This document shows positions 7,812 to 16,172 of a stretch of 58,484 bases of DNA, in pieces. The notes under the pieces are model-generated. The model saw nothing but the letters and a program-made list of their open reading frames with translations. It was not told the origin of the DNA and searched no databases. Numbering within the stretch: the stretch's first letter is position 1; each line of letters starts with the position of its first letter. The position numbers and the translations under genes were made by a program. The stretch lies in assembly GCA_018524345.1 (NCBI GenBank), contig JADQAZ010000005.1, positions 1-58,484 of the forward strand. The letters run 5' to 3'. Source of the DNA: Harenicola maris. GTDB lineage: Bacteria; Pseudomonadota; Alphaproteobacteria; Rhodobacterales; Rhodobacteraceae.

Positions 7812-8833
7812 CGCAGCCGCGCCACCACGTAATCGGCCAAATCAATCATATTGTCCCGCAGGTCAGAGGCAGGGAACACGCCCAAGGCCGCCTTGGCCTT
7901 ATCGGCCCAAGCCACGGCCTCAAGCCGCGTTTCCTCCATCGTGCCGTGGCGGGCCAACAGGCCAAGGGCATGCTCAAGATCCCCCTCGCCCTGATCGCCC
8001 TTTTCGATCACACGGGTCCAAAAGGCGCGCTCCTCGGCATCCGCCTTGGCCACAGCCTTAATCACCGGCAGGGTCAGCTTCCGCTCGCGGAAATCATCGC
8101 CCACATTCTTGCCTGTGGCCTCGGCGCTGCCGCCATAATCGAGCAGGTCATCGGCCATCTGGAAAGCGATCCCAAGGGCATCGCCATAGGTAAACAGCGC
8201 CTCAACCAAAGGCTCCTGCGCCCCCGCAATCACGCCGCCCACCTGCGTTGCCGCCGAAAACAGCGCCGCCGTCTTGCCGCGCACTACCTTCAGATAGGTC
8301 GCCTCATCGGTGCCAAGGTTCTGCGCCGCCGTAAGCTGCAACACCTCGCCCTCGGCAATCACCGCCGCCGCATTGGACAGGATGTTCAACACCCGCAGGT
8401 TCTCTGTCTCGACCATCAACTGGAAAGCGCGGGCAAACAGGTAGTCCCCCACAAGGATCGAGGATTTGTTGTCCCACAGCAGGTTCGCCGTGGCCCGCCC
8501 GCGGCGCTGCCCGCTTTCGTCCACCACATCATCATGCAGCAGGGTGGCGGAATGAATGAACTCCACCGTCGCCGCTAGCTTCAGGTGATGCACCCCGCCG
8601 TAGCCGCACATATGTGCCGAGGCGAGGGTCAGCATGGGCCGCAACCGCTTGCCCCCCGCGTTGATCAAATGGGCCGAGACCTCGGGGATACGCGGCGCAT
8701 GCTCCGACCGCATCCGATCACGGATCAGATCATCCACCTGCCCCATATCGCCCGACAGCCTTGCGGCCAGTTGGTCATGCGGTTTCACCGAAACATCGTT
8801 TGCACTTCGGTTTTCTGCTGTGGTTGTGTTCAC
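7808..8833 (-). CDS. ispB: Long-chain polyprenyl diphosphate synthase (ubiquinone side chain)
   Basis: Head-to-tail prenyltransferase that builds the octaprenyl or decaprenyl diphosphate used for the ubiquinone tail. The 341-residue product has GGKRLRPML (60-68), the first Asp-rich motif DDVVD (101-105) and the second DDLLD (228-232). I cannot tell C40 from C50 product length; ubiquinone-10 is common in this order. The start is a GTG at 8833; the N-terminal 30 residues are poorly constrained and a later start is possible. It is divergent from the DUF2007 gene, with 52 bases between, and convergent with ispE. Confidence 0.92.
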   Translation of the reverse strand: MNTTTAENRSANDVSVKPHDQLAARLSGDMGQVDDLIRDRMRSEHAPRIPEVSAHLINAGGKRLRPMLTLASAHMCGYGGVHHLKLAATVEFIHSATLLHDDVVDESGQRRGRATANLLWDNKSSILVGDYLFARAFQLMVETENLRVLNILSNAAAVIAEGEVLQLTAAQNLGTDEATYLKVVRGKTAALFSAATQVGGVIAGAQEPLVEALFTYGDALGIAFQMADDLLDYGGSAEATGKNVGDDFRERKLTLPVIKAVAKADAEERAFWTRVIEKGDQGEGDLEHALGLLARHGTMEETRLEAVAWADKAKAALGVFPASDLRDNMIDLADYVVARLR

Positions 8834-8885
8834 GCTCGCGTCACTCCGCTCGACATAGGGGGGGCTGTGCCCTTATCTGTCTCGT

Positions 8886-9107
8886 ATGAAAGAGGTTCTT
8901 CGCACCAACGACCCGACGATCATCGCCTATGCAAAGGCCCTTTTGTCCAGCGAGGATATAGCTTGCTTCGAATTGGACGTCCATATGAGCGTGCTTGATG
9001 GGTCCATAGGCATTTTGCCGCGCCGCCTTATGGTCGCGGACAGAGAGCTGTTTCTGGCCCGTTCAATTCTGGGTGATCACGACCTGCCCGTCACGAATGA
9101 CCGATAG
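8886..9107 (+). CDS. DUF2007-type small protein
   Basis: A 73-residue protein resembling the DUF2007 'putative signal transducing protein' fold: a short helix after a strand, with a pattern of moving through Thr-Asn-Asp to ALL..E.I....ELD and a later RRLMV strand. Function is not established. Its 3' end overlaps the methyltransferase start by 11 bases, so the two are likely translationally coupled. The same pair appears, to my knowledge, in relatives. Confidence 0.75.
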   Translation: MKEVLRTNDPTIIAYAKALLSSEDIACFELDVHMSVLDGSIGILPRRLMVADRELFLARSILGDHDLPVTNDR

Positions 9108-9870
9108 CGACCTGACGCAAAACGCCTTCCTTGGCGGGGCGCTGCACCTGTGGCAACCGGCCCGTGGATACCGCGCCGGAATTGACCCCGTCCTCCTGGC
9201 GGCAAGCGCCCCCGTGCGTTCCGGGCAATCGGTTCTCGACATGGGCTGCGGCGTCGGCACGGCCTGCCTGTGCCTTGGAACACGGGTGGCTGGCCTGACC
9301 CTTACGGGGATCGAGCTGCAACCCGACCTCGCCGCCCTCGCCCGCCGCAACGGACAGGAAGCAGGGCAGCACCTGACCGTTTACGAGGGCGACATCGCCG
9401 CCCCGCCCGCCGCCTTAACCGCACAGAGCTTCGACCACGTCCTGATGAACCCGCCGTTCTTTGAACGCGGCCATGGTCCCGCCGTCTCCCACCCCGGCCG
9501 CGAGGTCGGGCGCGAACTGGAGGCAGGCGATCTGCCCATGTGGATGACCATGGCCCGCAAACGTCTGCGCCAAGGCGGGGTGCTGACCATGATCCACCGG
9601 ACCGAGAGCCTTGACAAGATCATGCAGAATCTGACGGGATTCGGCGGGGTAGAGGTCCAACCCCTTAGTGCCCGCGCGGGCCGCAACGCCCGCCTCGTCC
9701 TGATCCGGGCGACGAAAGCGCGGAAATCCGCGTCCATCCTGCACAACCCGCTGGTCATGCATCTCGGCCCCCGCCACATGGCAGACGGTGACGACTACAC
9801 ACCTGAAATCAGCGCAGTTTTGCGCGGGCCCGCGCCGCTCGCCGCCTTCGGAAAAACCTTGCAGGGTTAA
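9097..9870 (+). CDS. TrmN6-like tRNA adenine N6-methyltransferase
   Basis: SAM-dependent methyltransferase of the class that methylates exocyclic amines. The 257-residue product has motif I DMGCGVG (48-54) and the catalytic NPPF tetrad (118-121), which together with its N-terminal ALHLWQPARGYRAGIDP resemble the tRNA1(Val) A37 N6-methyltransferase family. A GTG at 9073 is also open, but the ATG at 9097 fits homologues better. It overlaps the DUF2007 gene. Exact tRNA target is inferred from family, not from this sequence. Confidence 0.8.
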   Translation: MTDSDLTQNAFLGGALHLWQPARGYRAGIDPVLLAASAPVRSGQSVLDMGCGVGTACLCLGTRVAGLTLTGIELQPDLAALARRNGQEAGQHLTVYEGDIAAPPAALTAQSFDHVLMNPPFFERGHGPAVSHPGREVGRELEAGDLPMWMTMARKRLRQGGVLTMIHRTESLDKIMQNLTGFGGVEVQPLSARAGRNARLVLIRATKARKSASILHNPLVMHLGPRHMADGDDYTPEISAVLRGPAPLAAFGKTLQG

Positions 9871-9924
9871 CTCTTCATTCACCTCGAGGACCGAGACTTG
9901 ACCCCACGACATCGGTTTTAAGTG

Positions 9925-9942
9925 ACAGAATGGGAATTCTGT
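9925..9942 (+). other. Small leader hairpin before the YdcH-like gene
   Basis: A perfect 7-bp inverted repeat ACAGAAT-GGGA-ATTCTGT in the 112-base gap between the methyltransferase and the small gene at 9983. A -35-like TTGACC is at 9898-9903, but no convincing -10 follows. It could be a 5' leader structure or chance. Confidence 0.35.
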
Positions 9943-9982
9943 GGTCCACTGATTTTGTAAACAACTAGAGAAGGAGTATGCC

Positions 9983-10147
9983 ATGTCCGTGAGTGCCCAT
10001 ATCCAGGAGCTCCGCCGCAAACACCAATCTCTTTCCGAGAAGGTCGAGGTGGCTCAGCGCAGCCCGGGTATCGACGACTTGGAAATTGCCAGCCTCAAGA
10101 AAGAGAAGCTGAGGCTCAAGGAACAGATCACCCGACTTAACGGGTAG
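9983..10147 (+). CDS. YdcH/DUF465-like small coiled-coil protein
   Basis: A 54-residue, highly charged helical protein: an N-terminal helix with HIQELRRKHQSL, a short turn containing SPG, and a second Lys/Glu-rich helix ending ITRLNG. This helix-turn-helix hairpin with the pattern L-K-K-E-K-L-x-L-K-x-x-I is typical of the YdcH (DUF465) family. AAGGAG lies 7 bases before the ATG. Function unknown. It is monocistronic: a strong bidirectional terminator follows and phaB converges on it. Confidence 0.85.
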   Translation: MSVSAHIQELRRKHQSLSEKVEVAQRSPGIDDLEIASLKKEKLRLKEQITRLNG

Positions 10148-10166
10148 CAAAAGACACCAGACACAA

Positions 10167-10195
10167 AAAACGACCGGCGCTTTGCCGGTCGTTTT
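10167..10195. terminator. Bidirectional terminator between the YdcH-like gene and phaB
   Basis: A perfect 12-bp stem AAAACGACCGGC / GCCGGTCGTTTT with a 5-base loop. A-runs on the left and T-runs on the right mean it can end both the plus-strand small gene and the minus-strand phaA-phaB transcript. Confidence 0.92.
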
Positions 10196-10220
10196 CGTTT
10201 CTACAAAGGCCGAATAGCCC

Positions 10221-10946
10221 TTAGGTCAGGTATTGCCCGCCATTCGCAGACAGGGTCGAACCCGTCACAAAACCGGCGTCGTCAGAGGCAAGGAAGGCAA
10301 CGCAGCGCGCGATTTCCTCGGCCTCACCCAAACGGCCAACGGGGATCTGCGGCAGGATCACCTCGTTCATCACCTTCTCGGGAATCGTGCTCATCATCTC
10401 TGTGTTGATGTAGCCGGGGGCAACGATATTCACCGTAATGCCAGCCCGCGCACCCTCCTGCGCCAGCGATTTGGTAAAGCCGATATCGCCAGCCTTGGAC
10501 GCAGAGTAGTTCGCCTGCGCAAACTGCCCCTTCTGCCCGTTGATCGAGCTGATGGTTACAATCCGGCCAAACTTACGCTCACGCATGCCGCCCCAAACAT
10601 TGTGGGTCATGTTGAACACACCGGTCAGGTTGGTGTCGATCACCTGATGCCACTGCTCCGGCGTCATCCGGTGAAACGGCGCATCCCGCGTGATCCCGGC
10701 GTTGTTGACCAGAATATCCACCGGGCCCAAATCCGCCTCGATCTGCGCTACGCCCGCCTTGCAGGCCTCATAATCGCCGACCGACCATTTATAGGTTTTG
10801 ATACCCGTCTCGGCGGTAAAAGCAGCAGCCGCCTCGTCATTGCCGCCATAAGTGGCCGCAACATCGCATCCGTCTTCTTTCAATTTTTTGGCGATCGCCG
10901 CGCCAATACCGCGCGATCCCCCAGTAACCAATGCTACACGTCCCAT
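10221..10946 (-). CDS. phaB: Acetoacetyl-CoA reductase
   Basis: NADPH-dependent short-chain dehydrogenase that reduces acetoacetyl-CoA to (R)-3-hydroxybutyryl-CoA for polyhydroxyalkanoate synthesis. The 241-residue product has the cofactor motif TGGSRGIG near the N-terminus, NNAG in the middle, and the catalytic Ser-Tyr-Lys with YSASK. ITRDAPFHRM and the C-terminal SANGGQYLT match the PhaB/PhbB family. GGGAGAG precedes the ATG. It lies downstream of phaA on the minus strand, separated by a 12-bp hairpin. No phaC, phaP or phaR is in the window. Confidence 0.95.
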   Translation of the reverse strand: MGRVALVTGGSRGIGAAIAKKLKEDGCDVAATYGGNDEAAAAFTAETGIKTYKWSVGDYEACKAGVAQIEADLGPVDILVNNAGITRDAPFHRMTPEQWHQVIDTNLTGVFNMTHNVWGGMRERKFGRIVTISSINGQKGQFAQANYSASKAGDIGFTKSLAQEGARAGITVNIVAPGYINTEMMSTIPEKVMNEVILPQIPVGRLGEAEEIARCVAFLASDDAGFVTGSTLSANGGQYLT

Positions 10947-10997
10947 GCTCTCTCCCTAAATGAACACTTATCGAGTAATTTCATTACTATTTGAAGC

Positions 10998-11026
10998 GGC
11001 ATCGCGCAACCTTATTGCGCGATGCC
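10998..11026. other. Intercistronic hairpin between phaA and phaB
   Basis: A perfect 12-bp stem GGCATCGCGCAA / TTGCGCGATGCC with a 5-base loop, lying 7 bases after the phaA stop. No T run follows on the minus strand, so it is more likely an mRNA-stabilising or partial-termination structure than a full terminator. Confidence 0.65.
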
Positions 11027-11033
11027 TGTTAAA

Positions 11034-12206
11034 TTAACGCTCAACGCAAAGGGCAACGCCCATGCCGCCACCGATGCAAAGCGTCGCAAGACCCTTCTTC
11101 GCGTCACGGCGCACCATTTCGAACAACAGCGTGTTCAGAACCCGGCAACCGGAGGCACCAATCGGATGACCAATCGCAATGGCGCCGCCGTTTACGTTCA
11201 CAATCGACGGGTCCCAACCCATGTCCTTGTTCACAGCACAGGCCTGTGCAGCAAAGGCTTCGTTCGCCTCGACCAAATCAAGGTCCCCAACGGACCAACC
11301 CGCCTTTTCGAGGGCCTTACGGCTCGCGTGGATCGGACCAACACCCATGATCGACGGGTCAAGACCGGCGGTGGCATAGCTGGCAATCCGCGCCAATGGC
11401 GTGATCCCGCGCTTTTCCGCGTTATCCGCAGACATCAGCAAACAAGCCGCCGCACCGTCATTCAGACCAGAGGCATTCGCCGCCGTCACAGACCCGTCGC
11501 GCGTAAACGCAGGGCGCATCTTTTGCATGGCTTCGATATTCGCGCCGTGGCGGATGTATTCATCGGCATCAACCGTGATGTCACCCTTCCGCGTTTTCAC
11601 GATGAAAGGAATGATCTCATCCGCGAATTTACCGGCCTTCTGCGCCGCTTCGGCCTTGTTCTGAGACCCAACCGCGAATTCGTCCTGCATATCGCGGCTG
11701 ATCTGCCACTGCTCGGCAACATTCTCGGCGGTTTGCCCCATGTGATAGCCGTTGAAAGCATCCCACAGACCATCGCGGATCATCGTATCGATATAGGACA
11801 TGTCGCCCATCTTCTGCCCCTGACGCAGCGACGCGCAATGGGGAGACATGGACATGTTTTCCTGACCACCCGCAGCAACGATATCCGCATCGCCCAGCTG
11901 AATATGCTGCGCGGCCAAGGCGACCGCACGCAGGCCGGACCCACAAACCTGATTGATGCCCCAAGCCGCGCTTTCCTTGGCAAGACCGGCGTTGATATGC
12001 GCCTGACGGGCCGGGTTCTGCCCCTGACCCGCGGTCAGGACCTGACCCAGAATCGTTTCCGACACTTCGCCCTTCTCGATCCCGGCGCGCGCAACCACGC
12101 CTTCCAATACAGCAGCGCCAAGGTCATGGGCGGGTGTATTGGCGAAAGAGCCAAGAAAACTGCCGACGGGCGTGCGCCCAGCAGATGCGATAACGACATT
12201 GGTCAT
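11034..12206 (-). CDS. phaA: Acetyl-CoA C-acetyltransferase (beta-ketothiolase)
   Basis: Condenses two acetyl-CoA to acetoacetyl-CoA, the first step of PHB synthesis, or runs the reverse in degradation. The 390-residue product has the acyl-accepting Cys 88 in NQVCGSGL, His 347 in IGHPIGASG and the general-base Cys 377 in LCIGGGMG. It sits upstream of phaB in the usual phaA-phaB order. The 168-base upstream gap to the EAL gene holds AAAGGA before the ATG, but no promoter I can define with confidence. Confidence 0.96.
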   Translation of the reverse strand: MTNVVIASAGRTPVGSFLGSFANTPAHDLGAAVLEGVVARAGIEKGEVSETILGQVLTAGQGQNPARQAHINAGLAKESAAWGINQVCGSGLRAVALAAQHIQLGDADIVAAGGQENMSMSPHCASLRQGQKMGDMSYIDTMIRDGLWDAFNGYHMGQTAENVAEQWQISRDMQDEFAVGSQNKAEAAQKAGKFADEIIPFIVKTRKGDITVDADEYIRHGANIEAMQKMRPAFTRDGSVTAANASGLNDGAAACLLMSADNAEKRGITPLARIASYATAGLDPSIMGVGPIHASRKALEKAGWSVGDLDLVEANEAFAAQACAVNKDMGWDPSIVNVNGGAIAIGHPIGASGCRVLNTLLFEMVRRDAKKGLATLCIGGGMGVALCVER

Positions 12207-12351
12207 ATGAAGTCCTTTCCGGTTGCGAGATGGGCAGCCCGAAAAAACGTCGCGATATTGCTACGTTATGCTCCACCCATCAATTACTGGTATTTTTAAG
12301 CCGCATCCGTAGGTTTAGCCACCCTTACGTCAACCATTCTCCATCAAAGCC

Positions 12352-12373
12352 GAAGAAAACCCACCGAAGGGGG
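12352..12373 (-). terminator. Probable terminator of the EAL-domain gene
   Basis: On the minus strand CCCCC-TTCG-GTGGG, with one mismatch, is followed by TTTTCTTC. It begins just after the stop codon of the EAL gene and would separate it from phaA downstream. Confidence 0.5.
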
Positions 12374-12374
12374 C

Positions 12375-13220
12375 TTAGCCCGCCTTGGCCTGCATCTGTT
12401 TAAACCCCCTCCACGGCGGTTTGACCGAAGGCGCGCCGTAGTAAAACCCCTGCATGCAATCCACACCCAGTTCCTGCAAAACCATCGCATCCTCAAGGGT
12501 TTCGACGCTTTCGGCCACGGTGAACATCTCGAAATGCTGCGCGATGGACAGCAAGGCCCGCGTCAGAACCTGATTGTCCGAATTCTCCGAAATGCCACGA
12601 ATGAACTGCCCATCAATTTTGATGATATCAAAGTAGAAATCCCGCAAATAGGCAAAGGAGGTATAGCCCGCACCAAAGTCATCAAGGGCAAAGGACACCC
12701 CCTTAAGCTGCAGATCGCGCATGAAAACAGAGGTCAGATCCGGCAGCACAATCGCCGAGCTTTCCGTGATCTCCACAATCAGGCGCTCCGCCGCCGTAAT
12801 ATCGGCCCGAAGCCCTGTCTCCAATGTCTGCAACCAGGGCGGATATCCAATGGAGCGCGCCGACATATTCACCGAAAGGCGCAGGCCCGGATTGTCCTTC
12901 AAGGTCCTCAATCCCTGTTCAAGGGCCACGCAGTCAAGCTTGCGGCCCACCTCCGTCGCCTCGCACTGGGGGATAAACTCCGCCGCGGGCACAATGCGCC
13001 CCGTGTCATCCAACAGACGAATCAATGTCTCGAAAAAAGCGACCTGATCCGTATTCGTTGCCGAAACCACCGGCTGATAGGCCACCAGAACATCGCCGCG
13101 CGCCAATGCCGCCTCAACCATTCCGACGACATTTCGATCCCGCAGCGACAGCGCCGCCTCGATCGGATTTGCACCGCCCGGCGGGACGCGCAATTGTTCA
13201 TCAAGGCTCGGCTTTTTCAT
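12375..13220 (-). CDS. EAL-domain cyclic-di-GMP phosphodiesterase
   Basis: A stand-alone EAL domain of 281 residues, predicted to hydrolyse cyclic-di-GMP to pGpG. The signature is ETL rather than EAL (residues 64-66), but other metal and catalytic positions look intact: the Asn in SVNMS, the Glu in VEITES, DDFGAG, the Lys in IKIDG, the Glu in AESVE and QGF near the C-terminus. There is no GGDEF, sensor or membrane domain in the frame. A GTG at 13232 is possible; GGTGGAG before the ATG at 13220 decides the start. Probably cytosolic and monocistronic. Confidence 0.88.
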   Translation of the reverse strand: MKKPSLDEQLRVPPGGANPIEAALSLRDRNVVGMVEAALARGDVLVAYQPVVSATNTDQVAFFETLIRLLDDTGRIVPAAEFIPQCEATEVGRKLDCVALEQGLRTLKDNPGLRLSVNMSARSIGYPPWLQTLETGLRADITAAERLIVEITESSAIVLPDLTSVFMRDLQLKGVSFALDDFGAGYTSFAYLRDFYFDIIKIDGQFIRGISENSDNQVLTRALLSIAQHFEMFTVAESVETLEDAMVLQELGVDCMQGFYYGAPSVKPPWRGFKQMQAKAG

Positions 13221-13302
13221 CGCATTCTCCACCAGAATCTACGGCGCAATCTGCACTGCTGAATGCTAAGATCGCGTAAACTCAGGCAAAGGATACTGGC
13301 AT

Positions 13303-13875
13303 ATGGAACACGAGCGCTGCGGCTGGGTCGGGCAGGATGCCCTGTATATCGCCTATCACGACACCGAATGGGGCGTCCCGGAGCGCGATTCGCGCGCCCT
13401 GTTCGAGCAGCTAACGCTGGAGGGATTTCAGGCCGGCCTGTCTTGGATCACCATCCTGCGCAAACGCGAGGGTTTCCGCGACGCCTTTGCCGGATTTGAC
13501 CCCGATATCATCGCCACTTGGGGCGAAAAGCAGGTCGAAACCCTGCTACAAAACCCCGGTATCGTGCGCCACAGGGGCAAGATCGAGGCCACCCTCAACA
13601 ATGCCCGCGCATGGCAAAAAGTCGAGGCAGCAGAAGGGTTTGCACAGATGATCTGGGCCTATGTCGATGGCAAACCGCTCCAGAACCAGCCCGCATCCCT
13701 TGCCGATGTGCCCGGCTCGACGCCGCTGTCGACGCAAATCTCCAAGGACCTCAAGAAACGCGGCTTCAAATTCTGTGGCCCGACCACCGTCTATGCCTTC
13801 ATGCAGGCCGCGGGGCTGGTCAACGATCACGTCAAAACCTGCCCCCGCTGTGCGGCCTGCGAAAAATTGGCCTAA
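13303..13875 (+). CDS. tag: DNA-3-methyladenine glycosylase I
   Basis: Base-excision repair enzyme that removes 3-methyladenine from DNA. The 190-residue product matches the Tag family along its length: RCGWVG at the N-terminus, [19 protein letters not shown] in the helix-hairpin-helix region and [14 protein letters not shown]. The four zinc ligands expected from E. coli Tag are present as Cys 6, His 19, His 176 and Cys 180, with extra Cys at 183 and 186. It is convergent with the thioredoxin gene, 11 bases apart. No LexA box is visible upstream. Confidence 0.95.
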   Translation: MEHERCGWVGQDALYIAYHDTEWGVPERDSRALFEQLTLEGFQAGLSWITILRKREGFRDAFAGFDPDIIATWGEKQVETLLQNPGIVRHRGKIEATLNNARAWQKVEAAEGFAQMIWAYVDGKPLQNQPASLADVPGSTPLSTQISKDLKKRGFKFCGPTTVYAFMQAAGLVNDHVKTCPRCAACEKLA

Positions 13876-13886
13876 ATTGTAGGGGT

Positions 13887-14456
13887 TTAGTTCACAGAGG
13901 CCGGGATCAAAGCCTCCAAAACCGCCACCGCGCTCTCGCTGTCCCACTCCGCATCGCCCTGCATCCGGGCAACCTCGCGCCCCTCGGCATCCAGGATCAC
14001 CGTCACAGGCAGGCCAAAGACCGACATTTTGCGCGCAAGGGCCTGCTTCGGGTCGACAAAGCTTGGCAGGTTATCCACCTCGATCTCGTCGAAAAAGCGG
14101 TTGATCGCGGCGGGCATATTGCGGCCCGTGGCAATGGTCACCACCTCGACATTCTTGCCCGCAAAGGTTTCCTGCAGATTCGACAGCATCGGCATCTCGT
14201 GGCGGCACGGCGCACACCAAGTGGCCCAGAAGTTCAGCACAACAACCTGCCCCTTGTAGTCGGACAGGCTATGGGTGCCCCCGGAAAGATCGCCAAAGGG
14301 CACGTCCTCAACCGCCTTGGGTTCGCTGTGAAACACCAGCTTTTTCATGGTGCCTTCGCGCGCCGCCTCGGCGGCGGCCATATCCTGCGCCACAGCAGCA
14401 TTTGCGCCCAGTGCAAGCGCCGTATAAAGAACCCAGCGGATCAACCCGTTTCTCAT
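13887..14456 (-). CDS. TlpA-like secreted thiol-disulfide oxidoreductase
   Basis: A thioredoxin-fold protein of 189 residues with a Sec signal peptide (about 1-24) and the active site WCAPC (Cys 81 and 84) after FWAT. A cis-Pro region follows in FGLPVT. It should act as a disulfide reductant in the periplasm, for example in cytochrome c maturation, but no partner gene is nearby. GAGGAAGAG before the ATG at 14456 sets the start; the frame is open further upstream into argH. It is divergent from argH with only 21 bases between the two start codons. Confidence 0.88.
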   Translation of the reverse strand: MRNGLIRWVLYTALALGANAAVAQDMAAAEAAREGTMKKLVFHSEPKAVEDVPFGDLSGGTHSLSDYKGQVVVLNFWATWCAPCRHEMPMLSNLQETFAGKNVEVVTIATGRNMPAAINRFFDEIEVDNLPSFVDPKQALARKMSVFGLPVTVILDAEGREVARMQGDAEWDSESAVAVLEALIPASVN

Positions 14457-14477
14457 CTCTTCCTCCGAAGGCCTGAT

Positions 14478-15896
14478 ATGACCTCTACATCTGACAAATC
14501 CGCCAACCAAATGTGGGGCGGTCGCTTTGCCGCTGGCCCCGACGCGATCATGGAGGCGATCAACGCCTCGATCGGGTTCGACCAGCGACTCGCAGGCGAG
14601 GATATCGAAGGATCCCGCGCCCATGCGTCCATGCTGGCTGCCACCGGCATACTGACCACTAAAGACGCCGAGGCCATACGGGAAGGCCTCCTCACGGTCT
14701 TGTCAGAGATCGAGGGCGGAACCTTTGAATTTTCCGCCGCGCTGGAAGACATCCACATGAACGTCGAGGCCCGCTTGAAGCAGGTCGTGGGCGAGGCCGC
14801 AGGCCGCCTGCACACCGCCCGCTCGCGCAATGATCAGGTCGCGACAGACTTCCGCCTCTGGGTGCGCAGCCAATGCGACGCGGCCATCCCCGCGATCAAA
14901 ACCCTGCAAGAGGCCCTCTTGGGGCAGGCAGAGGCAGGCGCCGACTGGGTCATGCCCGGCTTTACCCATTTGCAAACCGCACAGCCCGTGACATGGGGCC
15001 ACCATATGCTGGCCTATGTGGAGATGCTGGGCCGCGATGCCGCCCGGTTTGCCGATGCCCGCGCGCGCATGAACGAAAGCCCCCTCGGCGCCGCCGCCCT
15101 TGCGGGCACCTCCTTCCCCATCGACCGCGAGATGACCGCCAAAGCCCTCGGCTTTGACCGCCCCATGGCCAACTCCCTCGATGCCGTGTCGGACCGCGAC
15201 TTCGCGCTGGAATTCCTCTCCTCCGCCACGATCTGCGCCATGCACCTGTCGCGTCTGGCCGAAGAGCTGGTGATCTGGTCCTCGGCCCAGTTCCGTTTCG
15301 TCGCCATGTCGGATCGCTTCTCCACCGGCTCCTCGATCATGCCGCAAAAGAAAAACCCCGACGCGGCGGAACTGATCCGCGCCAAAATCGGCCGCATTCT
15401 TGGCGCCAATGTCGCCCTTCTGACGGTGATGAAGGGGCTGCCGCTGGCCTATTCCAAGGACATGCAAGAGGACAAGGAACAGGTCTTTGACGCTGCTGAC
15501 CACCTGATGCTGGCCCTTGCCGCCATGGCCGGAATGGTGGCCGATATGGCCGCCAACCGCGAGAGCCTTGCCGCCGCCGCAGGCAGCGGGTTCTCCACCG
15601 CCACGGACCTTGCCGACTGGCTCGTCCGCGCGCTGAACATGCCCTTCCGCGACGCACACCACGTCACCGGAACACTCGTCGGCATGGCCGAATCCCGCGG
15701 CTGTGACCTTGCCGACCTGTCCCTTGCGGATATGCAGGGCGTCCATGAGGCGATCACCGAGGATGTCTTCAGCGTCCTGACAGTCGAGGCCTCCGTCGCC
15801 AGCCGCACCTCCTACGGCGGCACCGCGCCGGTGCAGGTCCGCGCACAGATCGCCCGCTGGCGCGATGCCCACAAAGCGGGTAAAATGGCCCCGTAA
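14478..15896 (+). CDS. argH: Argininosuccinate lyase
   Basis: Last step of arginine synthesis: cleaves argininosuccinate to arginine and fumarate. The 472-residue product has the N-terminal [22 protein letters not shown] and the fumarase/aspartase signature [10 protein letters not shown] near residues 285-294. The length is normal. A longer open frame upstream is antisense to the thioredoxin gene and is not the gene. It heads an apparent operon argH-lipoprotein-lysA-TIGR02302, joining the last step of arginine synthesis to that of lysine. Confidence 0.97.
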   Translation: MTSTSDKSANQMWGGRFAAGPDAIMEAINASIGFDQRLAGEDIEGSRAHASMLAATGILTTKDAEAIREGLLTVLSEIEGGTFEFSAALEDIHMNVEARLKQVVGEAAGRLHTARSRNDQVATDFRLWVRSQCDAAIPAIKTLQEALLGQAEAGADWVMPGFTHLQTAQPVTWGHHMLAYVEMLGRDAARFADARARMNESPLGAAALAGTSFPIDREMTAKALGFDRPMANSLDAVSDRDFALEFLSSATICAMHLSRLAEELVIWSSAQFRFVAMSDRFSTGSSIMPQKKNPDAAELIRAKIGRILGANVALLTVMKGLPLAYSKDMQEDKEQVFDAADHLMLALAAMAGMVADMAANRESLAAAAGSGFSTATDLADWLVRALNMPFRDAHHVTGTLVGMAESRGCDLADLSLADMQGVHEAITEDVFSVLTVEASVASRTSYGGTAPVQVRAQIARWRDAHKAGKMAP

Positions 15897-15910
15897 CGAG
15901 GAGCCATTTT

Positions 15911-16099
15911 ATGCAAACCGCAACCAAGACAACCCTTGCCCTGCTGGCCGCCGCAATGCTGGCCGCCTGCGGGGCCGACGGCGCGCCCGTCCGGCCGACG
16001 GCCAACCTTGCCATCGGCATTTCCCCGAGTGGCAATGTCACGATCCGCCCCACGGCCACCGTGCAATCCGGCCCCGTCACCGTGCGCACGGGCCTTTAG
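15911..16099 (+). CDS. Small lipoprotein between argH and lysA
   Basis: A 62-residue protein with a signal peptide ending in the lipobox LAAC (Cys 20). The mature part is only about 42 residues, rich in Thr, Val and Pro, with no domain I recognise. GAGGAG sits before the ATG and the gene is 14 bases after argH, so it is in the operon. A lipoprotein at this position is, as far as I know, common in Rhodobacterales. Function unknown. Confidence 0.78.
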   Translation: MQTATKTTLALLAAAMLAACGADGAPVRPTANLAIGISPSGNVTIRPTATVQSGPVTVRTGL

Positions 16100-16172
16100 C
16101 GGCGATAAACCTGCGTTGATAAGGGATCAGATTCCCGCTACCAGCCATGGCCAAACCACATAGGGGCAGGCC

